A stretch of 64,000 bases of DNA, from the NCBI GenBank assembly GCA_001567085.1, contig LMZS01000072.1, forward strand, positions 1 through 64,000, written 5' to 3'. A model generated the notes under the pieces. That model saw only the letters and a program-made list of their open reading frames with translations, ran no database searches and was not told the origin of the DNA. The translations under genes were made by a program, and so were the position numbers. How positions within the stretch are numbered: position 1 is the stretch's first letter; each line of letters begins with the position of its first letter. Source of the stretch: Chloroflexi bacterium OLB15 (GTDB lineage Bacteria; Chloroflexota; Anaerolineae; Aggregatilineales; Phototrophicaceae). Below are positions 49,204 through 58,097 of this stretch, piece by piece.

Positions 49204-50670
49204 ATGAAACTGCTGCGTATTTTCTTAGTGTTTATCGCCAGCCTGTTTATCGCTATTCCTATGATCGCGCAGGAAACGCCAGCACTCGATCTTTCCGGCG
49301 CGGGTGATTCGCTGTATCCCGATTTAGGCAACAGCGGCTATGACGTGCAGCATTACACAATTCGCCTGCAAACGCCAATGAACGAAAACACCATCACTGC
49401 TGAGGCGGTGATCACGGCGCTAGCCACTGCCGATCTTGAGCAGTTCAATCTCGATTTTTCGCGGCTCAACATTGATAGCCTGTCAGTTAACGGGGAAGCC
49501 GCCGAATTTTCGCGCTCTGGCTCTGAACTGATGATTTTGCCACCGCAGCCGCTTGCGGAAGGCGATACCTTTGAGGTTGTGATCGCCTATCATGGCACGC
49601 CTTCTTCCTCAGTGAATCCCAGCTTAGGCGCGGCGCTTGGCTGGAATTATGCCAGTAGGATTGTATATGTCGTCAGCGAGCCGGATGGCGCGCAAACGTG
49701 GTTCCCTGCCAACGATCACCCATCGGATAAGGCAACTTTCACGCTGGAAATCACGGTGCCAGAGGGGTTTGTTGTGGCTGCGAACGGCGTGCTTGAAGAG
49801 ACTGTAACCCGGGATGGGCAGACCACTTTCCGCTGGGAGATGCGCCAGCCGATGGCGGCCTATCTTGCCACTGTGAACATTGATCGCTACATTGAATTTT
49901 CCGGTGAATCGCCTGACGGGGTTCCGATTCGCAATTACCTGCCAGCGCGTTACGAGAATTTCAATGATCGTGTCTTTGGCCTTCAGGGTGAAATGTTGGA
50001 TTATTTCGCCAGCATCTTTGGGGAATATCCTTTTGATGTTTACGGCGCGGTGGTGGTTGATCAGTCGCTGGGGTTTGCGTTGGAAACCCAAACGATTTCC
50101 CTGTTTGACAATACCATTTTTGTAGGCGACAGCGAGAATGTAGTTGCTCATGAACTGGCGCATCAGTGGTTTGGTGACAGTGTATCGCTGTCAGATTGGT
50201 CGGATATCTGGCTGAATGAAGGGTTTGCCAGCTATGCCGAATGGCTGTGGCTTGAATATTCGCGGGGCGTGCAGTCGCGTGATGCCGCGATTGCCGATGC
50301 CTATGATTTTATGAGCGGCCGCGCATTTCAGGAATTTGGCTATTCTGACCGTGAGATTCGCGCAGAGCTTGCGTACTTTGGCCTGACTGGTGAGCCAAAC
50401 GCAAATGATTTATTCAACGCGGCGGTCTATTATCGCGGCGGGCTTACGCTTCATGCGCTGCGGCTGACGGTAGGCGATGAAACATTCTTCGAGATTATCC
50501 GCGCCTATGCCGATCAGTATCGTTACGGGAACGCCACAACAGATGACTTTTTCGCAATTGCCGAAGAAATGAGCGGCTTAAATCTGGGCAAATTCAAACA
50601 GGATTGGCTGTATTCGCTGGCTATCCCGCCCATTCCGTCAATGGGCTTGTTCCCGCCGAATTTAGATTAG
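49204..50670 (+). CDS. Secreted M1-family metallopeptidase
   Basis: A 488-residue exported aminopeptidase-like enzyme. Residues 1-21 are a signal peptide (MKLLRIF...IPMIAQE). The zinc site is complete: HELAH (H316, E317, H320) with E339 in LNEGFASY. The substrate-recognition exopeptidase motif GxMEN is GFALETQT, as in a subset of M1 peptidases. The N-terminal M1 beta-domain is about residues 40-210; the C-terminal helical domain of large M1 enzymes is absent, so this is a short form. ATG 49204 follows GAAGGAAA. Probably acts outside the cell. Confidence 0.92.
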   Translation: MKLLRIFLVFIASLFIAIPMIAQETPALDLSGAGDSLYPDLGNSGYDVQHYTIRLQTPMNENTITAEAVITALATADLEQFNLDFSRLNIDSLSVNGEAAEFSRSGSELMILPPQPLAEGDTFEVVIAYHGTPSSSVNPSLGAALGWNYASRIVYVVSEPDGAQTWFPANDHPSDKATFTLEITVPEGFVVAANGVLEETVTRDGQTTFRWEMRQPMAAYLATVNIDRYIEFSGESPDGVPIRNYLPARYENFNDRVFGLQGEMLDYFASIFGEYPFDVYGAVVVDQSLGFALETQTISLFDNTIFVGDSENVVAHELAHQWFGDSVSLSDWSDIWLNEGFASYAEWLWLEYSRGVQSRDAAIADAYDFMSGRAFQEFGYSDREIRAELAYFGLTGEPNANDLFNAAVYYRGGLTLHALRLTVGDETFFEIIRAYADQYRYGNATTDDFFAIAEEMSGLNLGKFKQDWLYSLAIPPIPSMGLFPPNLD

Positions 50671-50675
50671 CCTGA

Positions 50676-50712
50676 ACGGGGCGGAAGATTATCCGATCCT
50701 CTGCCCCGTCTT
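50676..50712 (+). terminator. Hairpin between convergent M1 peptidase and ABC ATPase genes
   Basis: ACGGGGC (50676-50682) pairs with GCCCCGT (50703-50709), followed by CTTTA. The right half lies inside the end of the minus-strand gene. The U-run is weak. Confidence 0.5.
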
Positions 50713-51771
50713 TACGTCGAAGTAGAAAATACCTTCGCGATCAAAGCTGCACCACACAGTTTCACCTTTGCTGATGCGAATATCTGGCGCTGCCGAAAGC
50801 AGCCAGCTTTCTTTGCCTGCTGCAGCTTCGATCAGTTGGAAGCGTTCTGCGTAAAACGGCGTGACGGCGCTTACAATTCCCGCAGTTGCGCCGTCCGCGT
50901 TTTCACTCGTCAGCTTCACAAATTCAGGGCGAATGCCCAAAATAACCTTGGTATCCTGCGCCAGATCGCTTCGCAGCGGAAGGCCGCTGAAATGCGCGCC
51001 ATGCCATTGGCCTTCCCTTGCCCGCCCTTCAAACAGATTGATCGGCGGGGTGCCGATAAAAGTGGCAACAAAGAGATTTGTGGGGTTGTGATACAGGGTC
51101 TGGTAGTTCCCCATTTGCTCAATTTTGCCCGCCCGCATCACCGCTACCCGCTTTGCCAGCGCCACCGCTTCGATCTGGTCATGGGTTACATATACAGAGG
51201 TGACCGGAAACGCATCGAGCAGGCGCTTAAGTTCAATTCGCGCTGCGCCGCGCAGTTTGGCATCCAGATTAGAAAACGGCTCATCAAACAGAAACACGCG
51301 CGGATCGCGGGTCAGCGCTCTGGCGATGGAAACGCGCTGTTTTTCGCCTCCAGAAAGATGCCCCGGACGGCGGCTAAGCAGCTTTTCCAGCCCGAAGCCC
51401 GTGATCTTGGAAATTTCGCTCACGCGTGACGGCACTTCCTGCTCGCGGTGACGCAGGCGGTAGAAAAAGCTGACAGATTTTTCCGCTTCCCAGTGAGGAA
51501 CCAGCGCCCCTTCCTGAAACACCATCCCTACGCCGCGTTCGGTAAGGGGGATATCGCTCAGGGGAACATTATCATACAAAATATGGCCGCTGTCTGGTTC
51601 AGCCAGCCCCGCGATCAGCCGCAGTAATGTAGATTTGCCGCACCCCGAAGGCCCCACCACCGCGATCACTTCGCCAGAAGTAATTTTGAGCGAAAGGTTG
51701 TCTATCGCCTGTACCGGTTGTGCGTTCGTCCCCAGTCGCTTTGAGACGTGCGCGACGGTGATTGTGGTCAT
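50689..51771 (-). CDS. ABC transporter ATP-binding protein, MalK/PotA-like, without permease partner
   Basis: A 360-residue ATPase. GPSGCGKST (40-48), QEGA (Q-loop near 86), LSGGEKQR (139-146), DEPFSNLD (163-170) and the switch His in THDQIEA are intact. The C-terminal third (about 245-355) forms an OB-type regulatory domain (TOBE), as in sugar, polyamine and iron importers. No binding protein or permease is adjacent. Its start overlaps the stop of the kinase-AAA-TPR gene by 4 bases (51768-51771), which implies translational coupling with a signalling protein. Confidence 0.92.
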   Translation of the reverse strand: MTTITVAHVSKRLGTNAQPVQAIDNLSLKITSGEVIAVVGPSGCGKSTLLRLIAGLAEPDSGHILYDNVPLSDIPLTERGVGMVFQEGALVPHWEAEKSVSFFYRLRHREQEVPSRVSEISKITGFGLEKLLSRRPGHLSGGEKQRVSIARALTRDPRVFLFDEPFSNLDAKLRGAARIELKRLLDAFPVTSVYVTHDQIEAVALAKRVAVMRAGKIEQMGNYQTLYHNPTNLFVATFIGTPPINLFEGRAREGQWHGAHFSGLPLRSDLAQDTKVILGIRPEFVKLTSENADGATAGIVSAVTPFYAERFQLIEAAAGKESWLLSAAPDIRISKGETVWCSFDREGIFYFDVKTGQRIG

Positions 51772-54440
51772 GATGATGCCGAGATAAGCTGATTCACCAG
51801 TTCCTTAAATTCAATCGTCTGCCCGCGTTGAACCGCCGCCTCCATGTCTTCCGGCGATAGTTTAACTTGCAGGCTGTTCAGCAATCGCTCAGCTAGATAG
51901 TGGGTTTGCCCGTCACTTGCCAGATGGTTTAAGGCGACGGTTGCATATTCAACAGCCAGCGCCGGTTGGTCGTTTTTTGCGATCAGGCTTGCCAGCGCCA
52001 CCAGCGAACGCAGCGCCACCGTTTGCGCGCGCGCTTCGATGGCCGTCCGCAGCGCCTCATTCAGTTGCTGTTCAGCGCTGGCGTTAAAGCCGTTTTCAAC
52101 CGAAATTTCGCCAAGCCTGTTCAAACATGCGGCCACCCCCCAGCGGTAGCCAATCTCACGGCAAATTTCGACGCTTTGCCGATAATAATCCTGCGCCACT
52201 TCCAGTCGATTCATGCCCCGATAGGCATCACCAAGTTGTTGCAGCAGTTGGGCGGTCTTGCGCTTTGAAGTTTCTATTTGCCCGTTAAGGTCAAGCGCCC
52301 GCCTCAGGTAATCCGCCGCCGCGCGATAAGCGCCATTCTTCAGCGCCTGTTCACCGGCAATCGCTGCATACTGTTCTTCTTTTTCAGCGTCTCCAGCGTT
52401 GCCCCAATAATAGGCAAGAAGCTCAGCATTGTGTTTGGTAGATACTTCGTAAACAGACTCCACCGCCAGCGCCAGTTCTTTGCTCAAACGTCGAAGCGTT
52501 TCCTGATCCAGTTCTGCCAGCGCGCCATCACGTAGTTTGTTATGGGCGAAACGCCACTGCCCGCCTTCCACTTCAAACACGGCAGCATCCGCGCAGTCAT
52601 TTAACCAGGTGTCAATATACTTTTGCTGGTCGCCCAAAATATGCCGGATCACCGCCAGATCGAGCTGCCTGCCGCCCACCGCTGCCCACTGCAACAACGG
52701 TCGTGCAGTCAATGGCACACGGTTTAAGCGGCGCTGCACAATGCCTTGCACACCGCCGGTAAGCACAGACATGGGTAACGGGGCAGCGCCTACCGCCGAA
52801 AGTTGGCCGGCTTCTTCAGCCAGCGCGCGCACCATTTCCACCAGAAAGAAGGTGTTGCCTTCGGTTTCCCGCTGAAGCAAATTCAGTAAATCAGGGTTTG
52901 CGCCTGTTTGCCCTAAAATAGCCTGCGTCAGTTCAGCCGTCTGCTTTGCGTTCAGTCGCGGCAAACGCAGCACATCCATATCAGGCAGCATACGTGGCAA
53001 ATCCGGCAGTTCATCATCGCGGTAGCTCGCCACAATCATCAAAGGCATATTTGAAACTTCGCGGCTTAGCTGGGCAAGCAGGTTCATACTTTCGCCGTCT
53101 GCCCAGTGTAAGTCTTCCAGGATGACGAGCACCGGCTGTTGTCGGGCTTGTGCCTGAAAAAGCTGTTCCATGAACTTCAGCAGGCGTGCCTGCGCGGCCT
53201 GAGGGGTTAGTTCTGGCGCATCTGGTACTGCGCGGCCTAACAGCCGGTCAATATCTGAGACCAGCGGCTTGAGTATGGAAGCCTGTTTCTCGTCAAGATT
53301 TCCCAGCAGCGCCAGCCACCGCGCGGCGCCACGCCAAAGCGTGTATGGCGCGGTAATGTTGTCAATCGCCTGCCCGCGCAGCACCAAAGCCCCCTGTACC
53401 AGCGCCAGCGTTCGCAATTCCTCAACCAGGCGCGATTTGCCGACGCCGCTTTCACCGGCAATCAGCAGCGCGCTGCCGTTTCCCTGAATCGCGCGGTCAA
53501 GCATTTCGCTCATCAGGCTAAGCTCACGTTCCCGCCCGATGAACGTTGCGGCTTGCAGAAAGCTTTCGCGGGTTGCCGCCGATTCGAGCGGAACTTCATG
53601 CCCAATGGCGCGCAAAAGCTGTGCGGCCACCTCGCCAGCATCTGAATACCGATCCGCAGGGTCTTTTGCCAGCAATCGCGCGGTGATCGCGCGGATTGCG
53701 TCATTAGTTTTCATCAAACTGAAGTCAGGCGTTTTGTTGCGAACTTCAACAAACAGTTGTTTCAGGTTTGAGGTTTCAAATGGCGGCACATCCGCAAACA
53801 ACCGGAAAGCCATCACCCCCACCGCGAACATATCCGATTGGCGGCTGGGGCGGCCGCCGATCCACAATTCCGGCGCCATATAGCTGGGTGTGCCGGCAAC
53901 TTCCCCCTCTTTTGCCTGCTCACTGGGGATAGATAATCCAAAATCCAGCAGCTTGACCAGCTTGTGATCAACCAGCACATTTTTGGGTTTCAAATCGCGG
54001 TGCAAAATGCCGCGCCGGTGCAAATACATCAACGCCTGAAGCATCTTGACCAGCAAGCCAACCTTTTCATCGTGGCTTACAGTTGCGCCGTACTCAATGA
54101 ATGAATCCGCTTGCTTCAGCAGTTCCATCGTGATGTACGGCGCGTGCCGGCCATTCACGCTGTCAAAGCCGTAATCCAGCACGCTGATGATATTTGGATG
54201 CCGAAGTGAGGCGAGAATGCGAAATTCCTGCGCCAGCGCAACGTTCAGATCATCGGCGGGATTAGAATGTGAGCCATATTCAAGTTGATCTGCCGAAAGC
54301 CGCATTTCTTTGAGGGCGATATACTGCCCGCTTAATTGGTCAATGACCTCAAACACCGCGCCCATATTGCCCGCGCCAATTTCACGGACGATCCGATACC
54401 GCCGCCCGATTACGCGCGGCGTTTGTTCAATAGCTGCCAT
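51768..54440 (-). CDS. Ser/Thr protein kinase - AAA ATPase - TPR regulator (PknK-like)
   Basis: An 890-residue signalling protein with three parts. The kinase domain (about 15-280) has K44, HRDLKPKN with D149, DFG (166-168) and an APE-like APEL. The AAA/STAND-type ATPase (about 300-600) has GESGVGKS (329-336) and ILEDLHWAD as Walker B. TPR-like helices (about 640-880) resemble the regulatory half of LuxR-type or MalT-like proteins, but no DNA-binding domain ends it. It would sense ligand or partner binding via the TPRs and phosphorylate unknown targets. It is first in an operon with the ABC ATPase, whose start overlaps its stop by 4 bases. A promoter lies at 54506-54535. Confidence 0.92.
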   Translation of the reverse strand: MAAIEQTPRVIGRRYRIVREIGAGNMGAVFEVIDQLSGQYIALKEMRLSADQLEYGSHSNPADDLNVALAQEFRILASLRHPNIISVLDYGFDSVNGRHAPYITMELLKQADSFIEYGATVSHDEKVGLLVKMLQALMYLHRRGILHRDLKPKNVLVDHKLVKLLDFGLSIPSEQAKEGEVAGTPSYMAPELWIGGRPSRQSDMFAVGVMAFRLFADVPPFETSNLKQLFVEVRNKTPDFSLMKTNDAIRAITARLLAKDPADRYSDAGEVAAQLLRAIGHEVPLESAATRESFLQAATFIGRERELSLMSEMLDRAIQGNGSALLIAGESGVGKSRLVEELRTLALVQGALVLRGQAIDNITAPYTLWRGAARWLALLGNLDEKQASILKPLVSDIDRLLGRAVPDAPELTPQAAQARLLKFMEQLFQAQARQQPVLVILEDLHWADGESMNLLAQLSREVSNMPLMIVASYRDDELPDLPRMLPDMDVLRLPRLNAKQTAELTQAILGQTGANPDLLNLLQRETEGNTFFLVEMVRALAEEAGQLSAVGAAPLPMSVLTGGVQGIVQRRLNRVPLTARPLLQWAAVGGRQLDLAVIRHILGDQQKYIDTWLNDCADAAVFEVEGGQWRFAHNKLRDGALAELDQETLRRLSKELALAVESVYEVSTKHNAELLAYYWGNAGDAEKEEQYAAIAGEQALKNGAYRAAADYLRRALDLNGQIETSKRKTAQLLQQLGDAYRGMNRLEVAQDYYRQSVEICREIGYRWGVAACLNRLGEISVENGFNASAEQQLNEALRTAIEARAQTVALRSLVALASLIAKNDQPALAVEYATVALNHLASDGQTHYLAERLLNSLQVKLSPEDMEAAVQRGQTIEFKELVNQLISASS

Positions 54441-54505
54441 TCACGTTCCCTGGTTACCTGGAATCGCGCTTTTACAGCGCATAAAGAAAGGAGATGTTAC
54501 CCTTG

Positions 54506-54535
54506 ATTATAGTGAAAAGCCCCGTTCTATGTCGT
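54506..54535 (-). promoter_or_regulatory. Promoter of the kinase/ABC operon
   Basis: Minus strand: ACGACA (54535-54530), 18-base spacer, TATAAT (54511-54506), about 65 bases before the kinase start. The -35 matches four of six consensus bases. Confidence 0.6.
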
Positions 54536-54645
54536 TGAGATTAGGCAAAAACAGCCTGTTTATTAAGATTTTTCACCTGCTGGCGTTATATTTGTCCAGT
54601 ACATTATCCGTTTTTTAGCCGCCATCCGCCGGAGACAAAGCGACA

Positions 54646-55977
54646 ATGACCCGATTGTTAATTCAAAACTGCAACGTGCTGTCGGTGCCAGATGCAAACA
54701 CCGTTGCTGTGCGTGAAAATCAGGATATCGTGATAGAAGGCGCGCAGATTGCGGCACTTTTGCCCTCAGGGCAAGCAGATGTCGGGCATTTTGATGAGAT
54801 CATTCCGGCTGATGGGCTGCTGGCGATGCCCGGCCTGATCAATACCCATGCCCATACGCCAATGGTCTTGTTTCGCGGCCTCGCCGAAGATGTGCCGCTG
54901 GCGGTGTGGTTCAATGAGTACATCTGGCCGCTGGAAAACAACCTGATAGAAGAAGACGTGTTCTGGGGGATGTCGCTGGGCATCGCCGAGATGCTGCGCG
55001 CGGGTGTTACCACGGTCAACGATCATTATTTTCATATGCATCAGGCGGCAGAGGCGGTGAAACAGGCCGGAAGCCGCGCGCTCTTGGGTTGGGCAGTTTT
55101 CAGCAGCGGCGGCACCGATTTGCTGGAGCGTTCAGCGGCCTTTGTTGAGGAATGGCAGGATTCCGCAGAGGGGCGTATTCACACCATCTTAGCGCCCCAC
55201 GCGCCGTATACTTGCAGCGATGAATTTCTACGGATGTGCGCCGACCTTGCAACCAGCCTGAATACAGGCATTCATATCCACGCTTCTGAAAATCACGAGC
55301 AAACGCGCGTTAGCCTTGCCAAATATGGAAAGACGCCGGTGCAGGTGCTGGAAGCAGCAGGCATCCTTGATCGCCCGACAATCCTTGCCCACGCCTGCGG
55401 GGTCACGCCCGAAGATATATCGCTGATCGCCAATTACGGTGCAACGGTGGCACACTGCCCGAAAACCTACATGAAGCTGGCGATGGATATTGCCCCGGTA
55501 GCCGCTCTGCGCGCCGCTGGCGTGCCTGTTGGCATCGGCACGGATGGCGCAGTCAGCAATAACACCATGAATCTGTGGGAAGTGCTGCGCATCATGGCGC
55601 TGGCGCAAAAAGAAATCACCCGCGAAGCCGAAGCCCTTCCACTGGCAGAAACGCTGTATATCGCTACGCGTGGCAGCGCCAAAACGTTGGGCATGGAAAA
55701 CGAGATCGGCGCGCTGGAGCCGGGCTATCTTGCAGACATCGCGCTGCTCGATCTTTCAGGTATGCATCATCAGCCCGTGCATAATGTGGCGGCCAATCTG
55801 GTCTATAACATGGAAATGGCGGACGTTCGTACCGTCTTGGTGAACGGAAAAGTATTGATGCGAGATCGCCAACTGCTGACCATCAATGAGCGCGATGTTG
55901 TCGCTTACGCGGCATCCGCCCGCGAGCGTCTGTCGCGCCGTTTGCCGCAGCACCGTATTCAGACTTACGCGCCTTGA
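54646..55977 (+). CDS. mtaD: 5-methylthioadenosine/S-adenosylhomocysteine deaminase-type amidohydrolase
   Basis: A 443-residue metal-dependent deaminase of the TRZ/ATZ/MtaD group. NTHAHTPMVLFRGLAED (about 65-81) gives two metal His residues and the family's LFRGLAED signature. IHASENHEQT, ILAHACGVT and GIGTDGAVSNN supply the remaining metal and catalytic His, Glu and Asp residues. It would deaminate MTA or SAH to the inosyl compounds, clearing by-products of SAM use. ATG 54646 has GGAG about 12 bases upstream. Its TGA is immediately followed by the complement of the next gene's TGA (TGATCA, 55975-55980). Confidence 0.9.
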   Translation: MTRLLIQNCNVLSVPDANTVAVRENQDIVIEGAQIAALLPSGQADVGHFDEIIPADGLLAMPGLINTHAHTPMVLFRGLAEDVPLAVWFNEYIWPLENNLIEEDVFWGMSLGIAEMLRAGVTTVNDHYFHMHQAAEAVKQAGSRALLGWAVFSSGGTDLLERSAAFVEEWQDSAEGRIHTILAPHAPYTCSDEFLRMCADLATSLNTGIHIHASENHEQTRVSLAKYGKTPVQVLEAAGILDRPTILAHACGVTPEDISLIANYGATVAHCPKTYMKLAMDIAPVAALRAAGVPVGIGTDGAVSNNTMNLWEVLRIMALAQKEITREAEALPLAETLYIATRGSAKTLGMENEIGALEPGYLADIALLDLSGMHHQPVHNVAANLVYNMEMADVRTVLVNGKVLMRDRQLLTINERDVVAYAASARERLSRRLPQHRIQTYAP

Positions 55978-56790
55978 TCACCCGCCCAGATACGGAATGA
56001 GCAGGATCAGCAGATTGACCACAATCTGGCACAGCCACGCTGCCGCCATTCCGTTACGGCGGCAAACATAGCTGTACATCATGTTCACCAGCACCAGCGC
56101 CGTGCCGATCATGAAGGCAATCAGCGGGTAGCGCTGCATCTCGATCATCGGCATGAAAAGTAATATTGACCATGCTGAGGCCAGTGCCCCCGCAAGCCAC
56201 CATGCGCGATCCGTTTGCACCAGCCCGCGAAAGAAAAGGGTTTCGCCTAAGGGCAGCACAAAAACAACCAGCGCCAGCACCGCGCCCACCGGCAGTTGTA
56301 TCAGGCTGTCGCCGCTGCCCGTTCTGAACACCAGTTCAACCGTGGTGTGCAGGGTGCTGCCGCCAACCACCAGCAGCGGCGCGCCGATGATGATGCCGAA
56401 AACCACGCCCCAAACCAGATTTTCCGGCGTTTCCTTCTTGATACGGGTTGTATCGCCCAGCAGCCACGCGCCCACCCCAAAGGCAGCCAACAGGGCAGAG
56501 GTGATCACCATGCGTAAATCGCCATAAGACGGCCCCAGCGCCGCCAGCCCGATATTCAGCGCAAAGCCGATCAGCAGCCCGAAAGTTGGATCCGTCACGC
56601 TGGATCGCGGCGCAACCCGCACCGGAGGAGGAAGGGCTTCTTCTTCCTCATCTTCTTCGTAGGCAGGGTAAGGGGCATGACGGATGCGCCGGATGACCGG
56701 CATATCGTCTTTGCGCCCATAAACCGGTTGATCTTCGGCGTCCTCAGGATCGTCGTCAAATGGTGAAGGCGAATAAGGCGGCGTGCTCAA
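55978..56790 (-). CDS. CPBP-like intramembrane protein with degenerate protease motifs
   Basis: A 270-residue membrane protein. Residues 1-65 form an acidic, Pro-rich cytosolic tail. About seven helices follow. The CPBP/CAAX-protease motif EExxxR appears as GETLFFRG, keeping one Glu and the Arg, and the C-terminal HxxxN/B motif appears as QIVVN, losing the His. Protease activity is thus doubtful; the family also includes non-proteolytic scaffold or bacteriocin-immunity members. It overlaps the threonine aldolase start-direction gene by 4 bases (56787-56790) and is second in that operon. Confidence 0.75.
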   Translation of the reverse strand: MSTPPYSPSPFDDDPEDAEDQPVYGRKDDMPVIRRIRHAPYPAYEEDEEEEALPPPVRVAPRSSVTDPTFGLLIGFALNIGLAALGPSYGDLRMVITSALLAAFGVGAWLLGDTTRIKKETPENLVWGVVFGIIIGAPLLVVGGSTLHTTVELVFRTGSGDSLIQLPVGAVLALVVFVLPLGETLFFRGLVQTDRAWWLAGALASAWSILLFMPMIEMQRYPLIAFMIGTALVLVNMMYSYVCRRNGMAAAWLCQIVVNLLILLIPYLGG

Positions 56791-57866
56791 TCTGCTGCGC
56801 CTTCAATCGGCTTCACGGCCACGCCCAGCAGGGAACGCACGGCATTGAGCACCGTATATACATCCTGCTGCTTGATCCAGTAGTGGGTAACCACCCTGAA
56901 CTCGCCGCGCTCGGCGTTATAGGGGCGAATGATAATGTTGTGTTCCGCCTGCAAGCGGGCGATCAGGTCACTCACCGTGATCGGCGCATCGGGTTTGAGG
57001 GTGAAGAAAAACATATTGGTGCGCACTTGTTCCAGCTTCACCGCGATATACGGCGTTGCCGCCAGCCCTTCGGCTAGCAAGCGTGCGTTCGTATGATCTT
57101 CCGCGAGGCGCGTAGACATCTCACGCAGCGAGATCAGCCCCGCCGCCGCCAGAATACCAGCCTGCCGCATGCCGCCTCCCAAACTTTTACGTATGCGATG
57201 CGCGCGCTTGATGAAATCTTTGGAGCCAACAATCACCGAGCCAACTGGCGCGCACAAGCCTTTTGACAGGCAGACCGAAACGCTGTCGGCAGGCGCGGTG
57301 AGGGTCTTAACGTCGGTGTTCAGGGCAGTGGCGGCGTTGAAAATGCGCGCGCCATCAATGTGCAGCTTCAGGTTGTGTTCGCGGGCAATCTCTGCGACCT
57401 GCTCAATATAAGCCAGAGGCACCGGCGCGCCGCTGGCGCCACCGTGTGTGTTTTCAAGGCAAATAAGCCGCGTCACCGGTTCATGCGGGTTGTCCCAGCG
57501 AATCGCCCCGCGAATCTGCTCCAGAATCAGCGTGCCATCGGGTTGCACTTCAAGCGTGTTGGGTTGCAACCCGCCATACATCGCTGCGCTTCCGGCTTCA
57601 TAGCGGAAAATGTGCGACTGCTTGCCGAGAATGAATTCATCTCCGCGCTGGCAGTGGGTAAGCACGCTGGTCAGGTTGCCCATCGTCCCGCTAACGACAA
57701 ACAATCCGGCCTCTTTGCCGAACATTTCAGCCGCAGTCGCTTCCAATTCGTTAATGGTTGGGTCTTCGCCATACACGTCATCGCCAACGGCGGCATTAGC
57801 CATTGCTTCGCGCATGGCTGGGGTCGGCACCGTCACCGTGTCGCTGCGCAAATCAATTACATTCAT
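56787..57866 (-). CDS. ltaE: Low-specificity L-threonine aldolase
   Basis: A 359-residue PLP enzyme that splits threonine or allo-threonine into glycine and acetaldehyde. DLRSDTVTVPT at the N-terminus, VSGTMGNLTS, the PLP-binding HIDGARIFNAA (Asp) and SVCLSKGLCAPVGS with the Schiff-base Lys are hallmarks. ALD_beta features continue to GGGMRQAG. ATG 57866 lies about 35 bases after a TATAAT on the minus strand (57906-57901). It may serve glycine and one-carbon supply. The downstream CPBP-like gene overlaps by 4 bases. Confidence 0.94.
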   Translation of the reverse strand: MNVIDLRSDTVTVPTPAMREAMANAAVGDDVYGEDPTINELEATAAEMFGKEAGLFVVSGTMGNLTSVLTHCQRGDEFILGKQSHIFRYEAGSAAMYGGLQPNTLEVQPDGTLILEQIRGAIRWDNPHEPVTRLICLENTHGGASGAPVPLAYIEQVAEIAREHNLKLHIDGARIFNAATALNTDVKTLTAPADSVSVCLSKGLCAPVGSVIVGSKDFIKRAHRIRKSLGGGMRQAGILAAAGLISLREMSTRLAEDHTNARLLAEGLAATPYIAVKLEQVRTNMFFFTLKPDAPITVSDLIARLQAEHNIIIRPYNAERGEFRVVTHYWIKQQDVYTVLNAVRSLLGVAVKPIEGAAD

Positions 57867-57950
57867 TTGCAGATGTCCTGTCGTGGTTCAATCGTCGCTC
57901 ATTATACGCCGCAGGCCTCAATATATCAGCATTTGGGTCAGAATCGGCAT

Positions 57951-57976
57951 GAAAAGAATCGCCAGCGTGCTGGCGA
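57951..57976 (-). terminator. Possible terminator downstream of the C11 protease gene
   Basis: Minus strand: CGCCAGC (57975-57969) pairs with GCTGGCG (57966-57960), very short loop, then ATTCTTTTC. It is about 120 bases after the protease stop. A second hairpin (57995-58029; AGCCGC/GCGGCT with an inner CTCTC/GAGAG) lies between and lacks a U-run. The remainder of 57867-58097 holds the threonine aldolase -10 element. Confidence 0.45.
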
Positions 57977-58097
57977 GCGAAAAATGCGACCTTCAGCCGC
58001 CCCCTCTCATGTCACGAGAGAGAGCGGCTGTCTAAGTCTCGAAGGCAGTTTAAGGTTATATCAGGGCGAACCACCTGTCCGCCCTGCCCGTCCAGTC

